Below, piece by piece: positions 34,641 to 46,559 of a stretch of DNA of 64,000 nt; positions within the stretch are counted from its first letter, which is position 1; the number at the start of each line of letters is the position of its first letter. The position numbers were made by a program, and so were the translations under genes. This DNA comes from Haemonchus contortus (lineage: Eukaryota; Nematoda; Chromadorea; Rhabditida; Trichostrongylidae): contig LS997564.1 of assembly GCA_000469685.2 (NCBI GenBank), positions 9,388,591 through 9,452,590 of the forward strand. Reading direction: 5' to 3'. Below the pieces are notes generated by a model, which saw only the letters and a list, made by a program, of their open reading frames with translations, did not search any database and had not been told where the DNA came from.

Positions 34641-37600
34641 AAAAACCCGTCATGAACTGGGAAGGGTCCAGTGCTATGTACTGTCTAATGGTCTTTACTC
34701 TTTTACTTACCTATTTACGGAACTCTATTCGTCGGAAAGACCGATTCATTTCTTCGTCATCTTCTGATGCTCTGTAGGTCATCCATGGTTTTCCCGCTCT
34801 GTCAGATGGTTTGGGTTCCCTACAATCCAGAAGAAACTACATTTCATTCGGTCCAGTGCAGCTCGTAGCCGTCCAACTGATCTTTTCCTGCCCAGTTTTC
34901 TGTCAACTACACTACTGATAATACTTAATGGAATTAAAATTCCATAGCGGCATTCGTTGGTCTTCGCTTTTCACTTAGTTGTCATGTCAGCCCATTAGTT
35001 CCGATTTCCGTAACTGACCGGAATAGCCGTTCATATTCTCATACAAGCTTGTTGTGATTACATATTCCTCTTTTTTCTTTTTATTTCACTTTCTCGGTGA
35101 AGCGCTGATCAGCATTTTGTCATCGGAACATATGTATAACTCGGAAGGACCATCGTGTCATGGCCCACTACCTCTTCAATATCGAAGCGAAGGGTCCTGA
35201 GACGATCAGCAGGTTTAGTTCAGGTTATTTGCCAACGTAGCCCCTGGAACTAGAATGCTTTCCTTTTATCCTCACTTTTTCTTCCCAACCCTCCTGTAAG
35301 AACTGTCCTTCCTCATATCTTCCATTCATTTCCCTTTCGCTCTTCTTTCCTCATATACCTCTTCCAGATAACCCATTTTTCCTTTTCTCCGACCTTCATT
35401 TTCCTTTTTTCTTTCTGCATATTCATCTTTACTCTCCCAAACTCCACACTCTCTTACCTAGTTTTTTGTCGATTTTTCTCCATTTGCCTGCCATTTTGCC
35501 GTCCTTCATTGACCTTTTATGCATCTTTGACCCCCCCCCTCATTACTTCGTTTCTTTACCGATTCAATTTCCTGTTTTCATAATTTTCTTCCCCTTCGTA
35601 AACCAAAAACTTCCTTCATGACAGCGCATGTTTGGGTAATATTCATTTATCATTCCACCGTAGCAATGTCGGAGCTCTGCGCTGCACTTTTACTACTACT
35701 GTGTACTCAACCTGTGTCAAGTTGAACCACCAGCGAGTAAACCAAGTGATCCCTCCACCTCTTTCTGTTCTGGTTTTATAGATTGAATCCCTTTTCTGTC
35801 AAAAAGTTGCTCCGCTTGCTCTCGCAACCCAACAGGCACTTGGCCGAACTGCGGTAAAGTCGTTGAATAATCGAATACGCGACAAGGGTTAGATTACTGC
35901 GAACCGAACGAATGTCGAGTGCAGTCCAGTACTTTCGCGTATGAGCAATCCCCTGGCCGAGGGTTACTTTCCAGGGTCTCTCACTGCTTGGGAATCTTAC
36001 CAGGATCCTGTTTTTGTCGAGCTTCAGCATTTGAGAGTAGGAAAATCGATGATACGTGATTAGCCAAGTTCAATGTTCTCTTCTTCATGTCCCTCTTCCA
36101 TAGCCCCTCTCTCCGATAGGTTTTGATCAGAATGATCAGCGCTTTCTGTGTGGGAGCTGGAATCCACGACTTTTGGACCTTTTTCGTTGACCTGCCGACT
36201 AGACATTTGGTCACTTGAGGAGTTGCCTACATAGCAGCTTCAGCGACTTTTCAGACGCAACTTTGATGTGCGTGTTGTGTCGTCGCTCTTGCCCGGATGC
36301 TGTTCTGAAGGGAGCAAGTCCCGAGCTACCAATTCAATTTCGATTCCCACTGTTCAATACCATACTGGGACCGGGCACGACACAGTACTCTCAGTCGTTC
36401 GCACAAAGTCTCAACTGTTCCGTTCCGCTGGATACCGTTACCGTTCCCCGGTGTTGGCTACTGGCCAGCTCAGTATTTACCTCCTCTGCCGTTCATCAGC
36501 ACTGTCACTGAGTGGTTACCGTGTCCAGCATCTTCGGTGATGAATCATCAAAGGTGTAGGTTCGGCCGACGATCCTTAACCTATGAGTCGTCTAGCGGCA
36601 CCTATTGTGATCCATCAAAGCGCATCCGTAAGACGTAACATTCATCGGTCACTCCACTATAACACAACCAGTCCGTCCGCATTACTTCTATTTCGTTTTG
36701 GTTTTTCATAGTGTACTTGTAAAAGGTGAAGAGGCGCATGAGACCAAGACGATCAACTAGTCCAGGGTTCAACAACTTCTGAAGCTCCGCTGGTGGATGT
36801 TTTGACTTCCGTCCCTGGAGGGGTTCAAGAACCAGGCTTTTCGGGAGGCTGAAAAACGGAACCCATGGAATGGAAGTGACACCTGGCAGGCAGACTACAA
36901 TACCTACTTGAGGTCACGTACCTTATGATGAAGATTGTCAAGATTTTGTGAAAAAAAAAGATGACAGCAATGATAAGGGCTCACCCCAACAATTTGTTGC
37001 TTTACTTTCATCCAGTATTGATTACCGGTGTTTCAAAAATGTAGGTTTTCCTCGAGGACGTGGTCCCCGGATACATTTTTCTGCTACCACCACATGTAGA
37101 CTTCTTTCGATCTGGTGACTCCCAAGGAGTTTTTTCACTCAAGTTCAGATTTTTCGCGTACTTGTAAACCTAAGGATTATCGTTTTGAGGTTCCGCTTAA
37201 TGGACCAACCAGTTCACAAAAGTTATTCTTAAGATCCACTTTCAGTAAATGAATAAGTTCTGACAAAACAGTTTAATCCTTGGGAAAATTGGACCATGTC
37301 CCGGTTGAGATGACGAAGAATCCTACGGGATTTCCAGAACCCTTTGGGGACCCAAACCAGCTGGCAGTTTAAACTTTGAAACTTGCTCGTCTCAGAGCCT
37401 TACCTGTACCCTGAGTGGTTTTCTCAGTATTTCCATTTTGCATGGATATACGAGTATCTAAAGAGTTGTTTCTTATTCTTTATTTTTGTTCACTTGAAAA
37501 CTGTAAACATACAATACTGAACGGGGATTGAAACAGATGTAGGTCCAAAGCACTTTCTAACTGGTTTAAAGGTTACTTTTAGGATGTTCGTTGGTCCGTC

Positions 37601-38290
37601 CTCCCTTACAATCGGAATAGTCGTAATATTCAGCAGTATTGCAGTGATTTTAGGCATTTATGAATTGATTTCGCAGCCCATCGATTGATTTCTATCGCCC
37701 TGTCATCACTATTGTTTGAATATTTCCCGTTTCACACGTAAAATCGGTACTCTCGCTTTTCAGTTCTACCCGGAATTTCAGCCAATTACTATTACTTTTC
37801 GGTAAATGATTAGGGAATCGATTGATTCGATTGATGGCTTACAAATACCCATAAGACTAACAATCTTCAGGGAGTAATCAGTGTAGGTAGAGGGATAGGG
37901 GATGAAGATAAACTTGTTCTGAGCTAGGTACAAAAACCGTGACGATGGGCTCTAACAGAAAGTACTATATTACCTGAGTTATTGACTGGTATTCACTATA
38001 CTGCCTAGCGTAACAGTAGAATATCTAGTTGTCATTAGTTGACCTTATCTACTATCACAAAAGTTTCATTCCACCGCTATCTGCCTCAAAGTAAGTTTCA
38101 CTGCGATCAATCGATAGTAATCAGCGAAATTCCCAGGACATTCAATCCCGGACAGCATTAGAACTGTACTGAACGGTTGCTGCTGACACATCACACACAA
38201 GGCTTCGTACAGTAGCCATAACCGATTTATGAAGCGATGAGGTGATATAAATCGTCGAATACCTGTCGTCGTCCGAACGTGTGAGACCAT
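34640..38290. other. No supported gene
   Basis: Includes a pyrimidine-rich tract (about 35240-35600). Frames at 35776-36540 are short, overlap on both strands and carry no motif. Nothing is recognisable. Confidence 0.35.
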
Positions 38291-39175
38291 CAATGGCCCC
38301 GTCGGTGGTGGCTGTCACCTCTCGTCGCCTTTTGTCCCTTCGACCAATATAACCACACTACAAATCGTATTTGAATAGGATTTCATTGCCGGGATGTTCG
38401 ATTTGTTCAATTGAGTTGACCGGCTATACTAGTGAACGCGTCCTTCCACGTGAATCGAGGCGACGCTCTAGTAATCACCTACGCAAACCACCTTTCATCT
38501 ACCCATCGACGGCTTCCGCTCTAACCGACGACGATGTCGACGGAAGCGCGTTTGACAAGATTCGTGACCGAGAATCTCCCGGAAAAAAGCGAGTTCCGCA
38601 ATCAATACACGTAGTTGACATCTCTCGGTGGGGGTAAAATCATCGGGACCTTGTCAGTCAGTTCTAGTCTTAATCAGCTCTTGACTCACTTTCGCGCTCA
38701 ACCATCCCTACCAGCGTGGGGCAGTTATTGCTTCCCAGCCGTAGAGGCAGAAAACCTAGTGGGGCTGACTTTGAAGTAAGTCAGCGATTGCCCGAGGCGT
38801 GTTTCTAGAAAACTTGCCTCCTACCTAAAATGGAATTAGCATCGACAGTTTTCACCCGCCCGAGCTGGCGGATCCGATTTGCGCCAACCTTCGTGCCTCG
38901 AGACACCCGGCTTAATTCCTTCGCTTCTCTACCCAATTTCAGGATATCCCCTTTCATGGCAACCCGTTTCGGCTCGACGTATCTCTGCTTGACGGGTAAT
39001 GCGTTATTCACCGGAAGTCAAATGAAGTAAGCACTTAGTATACCGGAAGATACCTCCCCAGTGGCGGCCACAAGTTACCTTCACCCACTTTTCTGAATTC
39101 CCCACGGGGCTCCATTCAGAAATGGGCGACTTCGAGCTGGTGAACCTTTCGATCGTGACTCATCACCTCGATGTT

Positions 39176-39206
<31 letters not shown>
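39176..39206 (+). repeat. Imperfect CAG trinucleotide repeat
   Basis: About ten AGC/CAG units with one CAA interruption. Translated frames give Ser or Ala runs; coding status is unproven. Confidence 0.85.
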
Positions 39207-39666
39207 CATACTCACGAGACCCTGTCATCGCCGCCGCGCTGCTTCTACCCCCGCTACCCGCCCCACGGGGGTTTCACAGATGTAAGCGGGGACCGGCGGT
39301 TGCGTAACCGGTTGAATGTTGGGTATGTGGGGCTTCTGCTCATCTCCCTCGTTTCTCTGCATCTCTCTCGGGGTTTAATATCGTCCGACCATGTCTCATC
39401 TCTCTGTTAAGCATGATGTCTCTTGTTTGGAGTCTTTCGGTCCGCTGCCATCACCGTCATCACCACTCTCCCGCTACCATATATTACCAGTTACTCTCCA
39501 CCACTATTCATCGGTCCGGTCTAGGTAGCTTTTGGTTGATGTGCGGCTATAACGAATCGCTTCTTTGTCTCTTCATCGCAGCATCACACTAGTCGCCACA
39601 ACCGCTGCCTGGTAAGAAGCTAGCTTAACCATCTAGATGTGGATATCGTCAATCACGTGGACGGTG

Positions 39667-39681
39667 AGGAGGAGGAGGAGG
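39667..39681 (+). repeat. Short GAG microsatellite
   Basis: Five consecutive GAG/AGG units. Low information, noted for completeness. Confidence 0.7.
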
Positions 39682-39709
39682 TTATCAACTCCGTTCATCA
39701 CAGATCACA

Positions 39710-42640
39710 TTGCTTCTCTGCTTCTTGAGTTTTGAGTCGTCTATGGTTTCCTGAGAGAAATGATATTTGCTTTTCAAACTTCTCTGAGGGAGAAATGCAT
39801 GTTGTAAAGATAGTATCTCCTTGTGTGACCAGTGTTCATTCAGGAAAATGCCAGGAAAAGAAGTTTTCCCTACTGACCAATTCCTTTTGAGGACTCTGTT
39901 TTTGTATTTTAAAAATTATGCCTGCTTTCATATTTTAGTGAAAATTTCTTGTAAGGTCATCTCCCTTTTTCAGCTCCTGCAAGGCGGCATACTACCGTAG
40001 AGATCTTTTTTTCCGATTTTTTTCAATCAAATGCGATTTTTGACTTGTTGTTGATTTCCTTTCTAGCCCGTCTTGAAATTCTTCAAGAAATGCCGGAAGT
40101 ACCTGGGGTTGTCGTAAAAATTGTCAATTGTTTCTTCATATTTTAGTAGTGGAACAGTTCTTCGGAAAGAGAATTTACCTTCTTCTTTTGTTGAATTAAA
40201 AAAGTTTATGAGATTTTTTGGGGCGGTATGTCCTGACCGATATCTATTTATGTCGAAAAATCATTCCAGAAGAGTTTTTATGTAATGACTTGCTGATGCG
40301 CCAAGTTGCTGCTATACCGGTGGCCCCCGTGATCAGATCGTGATTTCGCGCTTAAGCCAACCAGTTGGAAAAAACCTGAAATGTGGTCCTCAGTGGTTTT
40401 CCTTCTCATGAACTCCTGCCTCGAAAACTCTTGAAGAACTGAGCGCATCATAAAATACTATGAATTTTAGTTCCATCTAAAATGGTTTTCTCAGTTTGGA
40501 AACTGAGACATGACAACTTGAAAAGGTGTTCCTGCCGTACCAAAAAAATGAGTTCTTGTAGGTTTTATACTTGTATGAGGCACAGATGTGTTAAGCGCTT
40601 CCGTATCAATTTCTTGAATGGCTTCCTTTGGTCGGTTTATACTTCTATTGCATCCGATGGCTCGATCTGCACTGTACATTGGGTCTAAACTTCCCCTCCA
40701 TCGCTTTTGAAAGGAACCGTGAAGACCACCCACGGCTACTTCCTGGTTGGTTCAACGGTTTGGTTCAACAACTGGCTTGTCACTGTTACTTAAACACACA
40801 AAACGTACTGAACTCTTCTCTCATGAAAGTCGAAATTGTTACTGAGTAAGTACTGCTTGATTCATGATCTCCATGAACCCTCCCTATAGAAAGCAGTCCC
40901 ATAGATTCAAATTGCCGCTCTCCAATATGCATGAGTTAAGTGCGGAAAATAGCTCTGCTATAAACTATAAATTGTAGTTTTTCTCATGATACGGTAAGTA
41001 TTGTGTTACTTATAACTGATGTTTTTAGTAGACTGTAGTTATGACTGGGTTATGGGATTCTTCTGCTATTGAGTGGCGCAAGAATTTGGTGACAAGTAGA
41101 GACCACCCTCTTGACAATGAACAGCATGAATGATATTGTACCCATTGTTAATCTTGGTGACCTATCATATTTCAGAACTTAATATTTACAAATGTAAACT
41201 GATTTTCTAAGTATTGGGTTTTTATAAACGATAGAAGAAAAAAAATCTCTTTTAAACTCCCCCTGATAACTTTCTCTCTTCTTTTTCGTTGCCAAGAGAG
41301 GAGGATGAGCTCAACGAACTTTTTACTCAGAAAGGCTGTTACTGCAGAGCAGCCAAGTAAAGGGACCAGACTCTTTGACATCGCTTCTATTAGAACCTGA
41401 TACATCTGACTACAGTATAGCCAAACCCAGGCTAAACGAAAAGCATTCAAAAGCGAAGACCGTTTGTAGTGAAAAGACCAACAGGCAATAGTTAAATGGG
41501 GTGTTGTACATGGAGGACCTGCTGCTCATGTTCATTGGAAGCTGGACAAGCACAATAAGCGGAACAGTAGATGTGGGATGGCGCTCGCTAGGATAAGCTA
41601 CGAAGAGGAGGTGCGAAGGCAGGAAGAAGAGAATGCCTAGTGAGGTCCTCACAATCTTCACGGTGTGGGCGGATGGAGCTGAAGGCCGAATGATGAAGTG
41701 CAGGCGCTGGTTAGCAGCTCATCTTGTCCCTATGAAGGTGGGTGAGAAAATCCTTAGTGGCTAAATGCTCCCTGGTGCGGGAGGAATGTCTAATCGACGT
41801 TAATGAACACTACTCTCGAGTAGGCCGTCCCCTAGCTACTTATTAGGTCGGCTCATATCTTTTATCCAAGCTGAATTAACCTTTTTGACCCCCAAAAGCT
41901 GTTCTTTTATGTTTTTGTTTTTTCACAGACCTTGATTTTGTCATCAACGAAGCTCCATGGTCCCCTATTGATTTCTGTTACAGTTATCGATTGCTGGGAC
42001 CTGTCCCTGTCATCTGTATTAAATCAACTTTTTTCGCGGAGTTTTCTTACACCTTGTAACCCGCATTTCATCCTCACCGAACCCGTTAGTTGCCGCAATG
42101 AGGACCAGATGGCCTCAAAGGCATGTCAGAGTGCCGGAACGCGGTGTTCCACACTTTCACGTTGTTGCATCTCGAGCAAACACACACCCTTTGCCCCCTG
42201 CATATCCATGTGAATACCCCCTCAATTCGAATATGTGACAGATCGTTGATGGAATCGATCGTATTTATTGATTACATGAGTTCTGATATCTTTGAAACAC
42301 ACATTCTCATTCGTACTTTCGAGTTTCTGCAATCCATGAATTCCATGAATGCAGTTGGGCCAGCCGCATTTCCATGGCTAATTTCCAAATCAAACGCCAA
42401 TTTCAATTACCTAACTGGCACGAACTTGAGATTATTCATTGCAAGTGCGCCCGTCGTCGTCGAGATGTTTCGAGACGTTCTCGAGAGTTACGAATGTTTT
42501 CATCCGTTTCTTTTTCACACTCGGAATTTCTAAAAACTTTTCCCAAGCTGCCTGAGGTTTTCTATAATCAGGAATCACATTTCAGATCATTATAATTCGA
42601 GTTATTCCACATTTATCAGTCATTTCAATACCCTCAGGCA
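39710..42640. other. No supported gene
   Basis: A degenerate plus-strand S1 SINE fragment lies at about 40290-40370 (GCGCTTAAGCCAACCAG parallels the 7822 copy). Frames at 41172-41661 (minus) and 41932-42595 (plus) have no known motif. Confidence 0.35.
40290..40370 (+). mobile_element. Degenerate SINE S1 fragment
   Basis: CGTGATCAGATCGTGATTTC followed by GCGCTTAAGCCAACCAG lines up with the B-box-to-body part of the 7822 copy, with many changes. Confidence 0.3.
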
Positions 42641-45050
42641 ACTGGCATCGGTGTTAGATTACGGTAACCCACTGGATAGGTTGAACGTGGAACCTGCCTC
42701 CTGTCGCGGTACGCCGCCAGTCAGCTGGCTGGTGGCTGGCTGGTCGTCGTTGCAATTACAGTCGGCCACGTCTGTACTTCCGGGCAATAGTGGGTAGGGA
42801 GGAGACCGGGTGAGTGGGGGGGACGATTGCACGGCACTGGGTCGTTCCGTAAAAATTAGGTTACTGTAGTATTTACCACCGCCGCCTATCGTAGCGCACT
42901 TCACAAGTAATCCTTGATCCATTTACATTCACCACTCGTTTAGATCGCCGTGAATGGGACACCCGGATCGCTGACACATTAACCCCGGTGATGGACCTCA
43001 ATGAGGAGGGATCACTCTCGGCGATGAGCAACTCTGCTTCCACCTCCCTCTACGGGAACCTGGACCTCCCGAATCTTCACCGATCCCTGTTCATTCTCAC
43101 CTTTAACTACTACTGACCAAGAGCCTTACGACAAGATTTTTACTTCGGTCGGTCGTCGGGCTGCTGTGTTTTCTTATCCGTCAAGGTCGGCCAAGGTGAC
43201 ACATGTACCTCGGTCGTCGACGGGGGCTTGGCTTTTTCCCCTCGAACAGTCTTTTCCCCGTTTTTCCCGTCAATCGTCGATGAGGTCAAAATCAGCTACC
43301 TTTGATTATATGCGAACCTACATAATCGTCCTTGAAAAATATGCGCTCTACTGATCTCGTGGGCTCCCCGAACTGCATAGTTTCTCAGTTGAACATTTCC
43401 TCTCTGCGTCTCATCTGTCTCTCATCCTCGTCTCATCATTAAACTCACTCAATTGTTTGCTGCGAAGCGTCTATGAACTACGGTAACGGGGGGTTAGTCC
43501 TCTTCTGGTGGAATACTTGTTGAAATAGTGCATCGCCTGGGCCCCGGGGCTCTCGCTTTTCGTTCGGGTAAACATAACCACACTTAACAGTTGGCCATTG
43601 CTATATAAACACATTTAGCTGAGAGTTTATATTCGGGTAGCCGAACCGCTGGCACTACCAGGCCGTTCTCTCGCCTCCCCATGACTCGGCCAATGATGCT
43701 GACAAGCAGACCTTCAGAACTTTCCATGGGGATCCCTGCTCATCATTGTTTCAGTAGTGTTAGATGCAGTTAATGTATTCGTGCTCGACAATGTAGGTAG
43801 GGCATTTTCACGCGCCACGTCCCCCCAGTCAGCCAGCTATCACCCCCCTTCCTCCGTCATCACCCGCGCTCACCCCCCGATTGACTATCATCATGTATTG
43901 TATTGATTCCGATGAAAGCTATAGGTGAACCGTCCTGTGTGAGATCGCGTCCTGCTCGTTTCATATGATTTTATAGGTGTTTTGAAATGTAGACGATCAC
44001 AATTCAGAGGAACAAAGGAAGTAGGGGAAAATGGCCTAAGAATGGAGCATGCATTTGCAACCCAGAACTCCTCTAACCTTTTATTCCAACTCTTTTTGGT
44101 TTCCCTGGAAGTAATTGAGCCCTCATATGTGTGTCAACCCTCACCTTTTGAGTGTCAGGAGAATTCTTTCCCGATCATAATTCATGTTTGCAACTCCACT
44201 TCATTTTTTTTATTGCTTCTCTGGTCCTTTCTAATGACTCCTGTTTTCTTGGAAGCAAGCATTTAATTTATGCTTTTTTTAAAAAACTGAGTCTCATGGT
44301 CAGAGTCAAACCTTATCCCCCCCCTCATGGTGGACTTTCAATCAAGCAAATCGCGATGGACTCAACCCCTCACGACTACCTGTTACTCCTTCCGCATGGT
44401 CTTCGACTTGAACGTTGCAACTTTTCAGCATGAGGTAAAACTGATTTCGTTTCCATCTATTTCCGTGTTCCGATTTCCGAAATTTAGTTCAACTCGGCTG
44501 AAGCTCCAGTAATTCCATTTTTTGATGTACTTTCAATGTTGATTATCCCCTGTACGGCTATTAAGAACTATAATATCCCGTGGGTTGTCGTGTAGCTTAG
44601 CGCCTTTTGATGTGTCATTCATCATCGAGTAGAAGCGAATAAGGGCGTATGCAGGAGCGGTAACGGACGGGTGGACGCTTCCAGTCAGCCTGAGCGGCCT
44701 TGTCTCATTTGTCTCAACGGATTCATAACGAAATATACCCCTGGGGATCGCACTTGATCGAGCTCTACACACTCTTGCTCAACGCGAAAATACACCGGGA
44801 AATGAAACTGAACGCCGCCAGTCTCAGCTAACGACAACGTCGCCGACGAGAAGTTGTTGCTCAGCTGATTTGACAAGGAGATAGAGAGGGGAAGGCTCGG
44901 GGACACGGTAGCTCGAACCTCGGACTCGGCGGCACTCCCCAGTGGTACCTCTTTGAGATGCTTATCCTGACGACCGCTCTCAAACTCACTCACTCATTCT
45001 CTACCATAACCCAGAGGGCCTCTCTTCTGCTTTAGCGGCTTCTGCACTGC
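42640..45050. promoter_or_regulatory. CpG-rich region, possible regulatory DNA
   Basis: Several GC-rich blocks (42660-42930, 43160-43290, 44580-44960) alternate with ordinary sequence. Long frames open on the minus strand through two of them but contain no domain. No exon is supported. If the orphan exon at 45364 starts a transcript, this would be its upstream region. Confidence 0.2.
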
Positions 45051-45363
45051 TGTTTACGGCCTCTTCATAGCTTCAAGAGCAGTTTCGAGGCTCACAGCGG
45101 CATTCCATTGTTTTATCATGAGTACCCCATCGCTAAGTAATGGGTTTGATGAGAGCGGGAGGTCTGCAGAAGCATCTACATCTCTGATGCTCCCACACAG
45201 CTAGCCTACCATATTTGGGTGATTATTGGGAACAATTAGTATCAAGATCGCCTACAATGTAGCTCTTATACAGTAAATGGAGCTATCTTAATCTTACCTA
45301 TGAGAAGAGCACTTTCCATTTCTCCAAAAAGAATACTGTGGCGCTGAACTTTGGATTCTGTCG

Positions 45364-45579
45364 GTGAACCTACCAACTTACATGTCGGACCACTCAAAGC
45401 CCCGATTTCTTCGATCCAAACCCGTCTTTCTGAGCCCTGTTTGTCCTCCAAAAGTAAAAATGTCGTTCTATACCCGTGTCACTGTTCAGAAGCGCCCATT
45501 GGAAGTCAGGAAGACTAAATATACGTTGAAACAGCTAGTTACTAGTGCATTACGGAAGGATACTACAGTTTTCCAAGTA
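45364..45579 (+). CDS. Orphan coding-like exon with strong donor
   Basis: An open frame runs from 45364 to the donor CAA|gtaagt at 45579 (phase 0). The best-looking part starts at ATG 45460 and reads MSFYTRVTVQKRPLEV, followed by a Lys/Thr/Leu-rich stretch. The protein is not recognised. Because it ends in phase 0 it could splice to gene B exon 2 (55189, phase 0) as an alternative first exon; equally it could belong to another short gene or be chance. Confidence 0.3.
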
Positions 45580-45899
45580 AGTTAAACGAATAACAACATA
45601 AGTGTGAAGTAAAAACAGGTGTGAAGTAATATCGGTTATTTCGTAATACTACTACCAACAGCATGTTGATAGCCGAGTTGATATTGTATTATACTACTCA
45701 GATTCCCACGATTAAACGACCTATATGTATGTCGTGTCATGGTATTTGTAGCGAAATTCATTCACACACCTTTTCCCAGTACTCAGTCATATGACAAGGT
45801 TACCGTACCTTACATGGTGTATCTCGGTTGATTGTAGCTTTCAGGACTGAACAGGGCTGTATTTGGCCCTCGATGAATTGGTGTTCGATGTCAACAACG
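45580..45899. other. No supported gene
   Basis: AT-rich gap between the orphan exon and the pyrimidine tract. It contains a short GTGTGAAGTAA repeat pair near 45600-45630 and nothing else. Confidence 0.4.
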
Positions 45900-46400
45900 G
45901 CATCTATTCATCTGCTCCCCTGCTCTTTCACATTTCCCTTGTCCTCTCTCTTCCTCATTCCTTTCATCTGCTTTCATTCCCTCTCCATCTACCCCTCTTG
46001 CTCCTCTCCCTCTGCTCTCCTCTCTCTCTGCCTCGTTCTCTCACTGTTCCGATACCTTTTTTCTTTTTTACGAATATTTCGTTCTTTTTCTTCATCCTCT
46101 TCCTCCCTTTTCCTCTATCCCTGTTCCTTACTTATATTTTACTTCGCAGTAATTCTGTTGCCTTATCGTGTACTTCCTCTTCTTCATTCCCCAATACTGC
46201 ATCTGACTTCATTCGTATTTCTTACCTGTCCATCTGTTGCTTTTGGATTGCCTCCTCTTCCTCCCTCGGGTACTCTATTACCGTCTACCTCCTCGTTGTT
46301 CTATGTTCATGTCCTACCTTTCTTCGATCCTCCACCTTTTGCTTCTTTATTTTTTTTCTTTGTCATATCTTTTCGATGTTGTCCATGGGAATTTTGCATG
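45900..46400 (+). repeat. Long pyrimidine-rich tract
   Basis: About 500 bases dominated by C and T on the plus strand. Two long overlapping frames (252 and 228 codons) run through it only because stop codons need purines; both would be Ser/Leu/Phe-rich and lack any domain. Confidence 0.8.
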
Positions 46401-46559
46401 CCAGTAAAGTTCTACTCCCTGAAGTACTTCATCACCATGTTCCGTCATTTCAAGTTCATCAGCTTGCCCTTTTCACCTGCTTTTTACAGAAATTTCTGGA
46501 AAAAGGATTTTTCTGGAAATTCTGGCAAGTTGAAAAGCTGTCAGATTGATAGTTATGAC

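Larger units (their letters stand above)
38290..39700. promoter_or_regulatory. CpG-rich block with CAG repeat
   Basis: Contains CpG-rich stretches, a CAG repeat (39176-39206) and a GAG repeat (39667-39681). Short plus frames (38371-38637, 39122-39307) look protein-like but lack good splice partners. It could hold a 5' exon or an enhancer. Confidence 0.25.
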
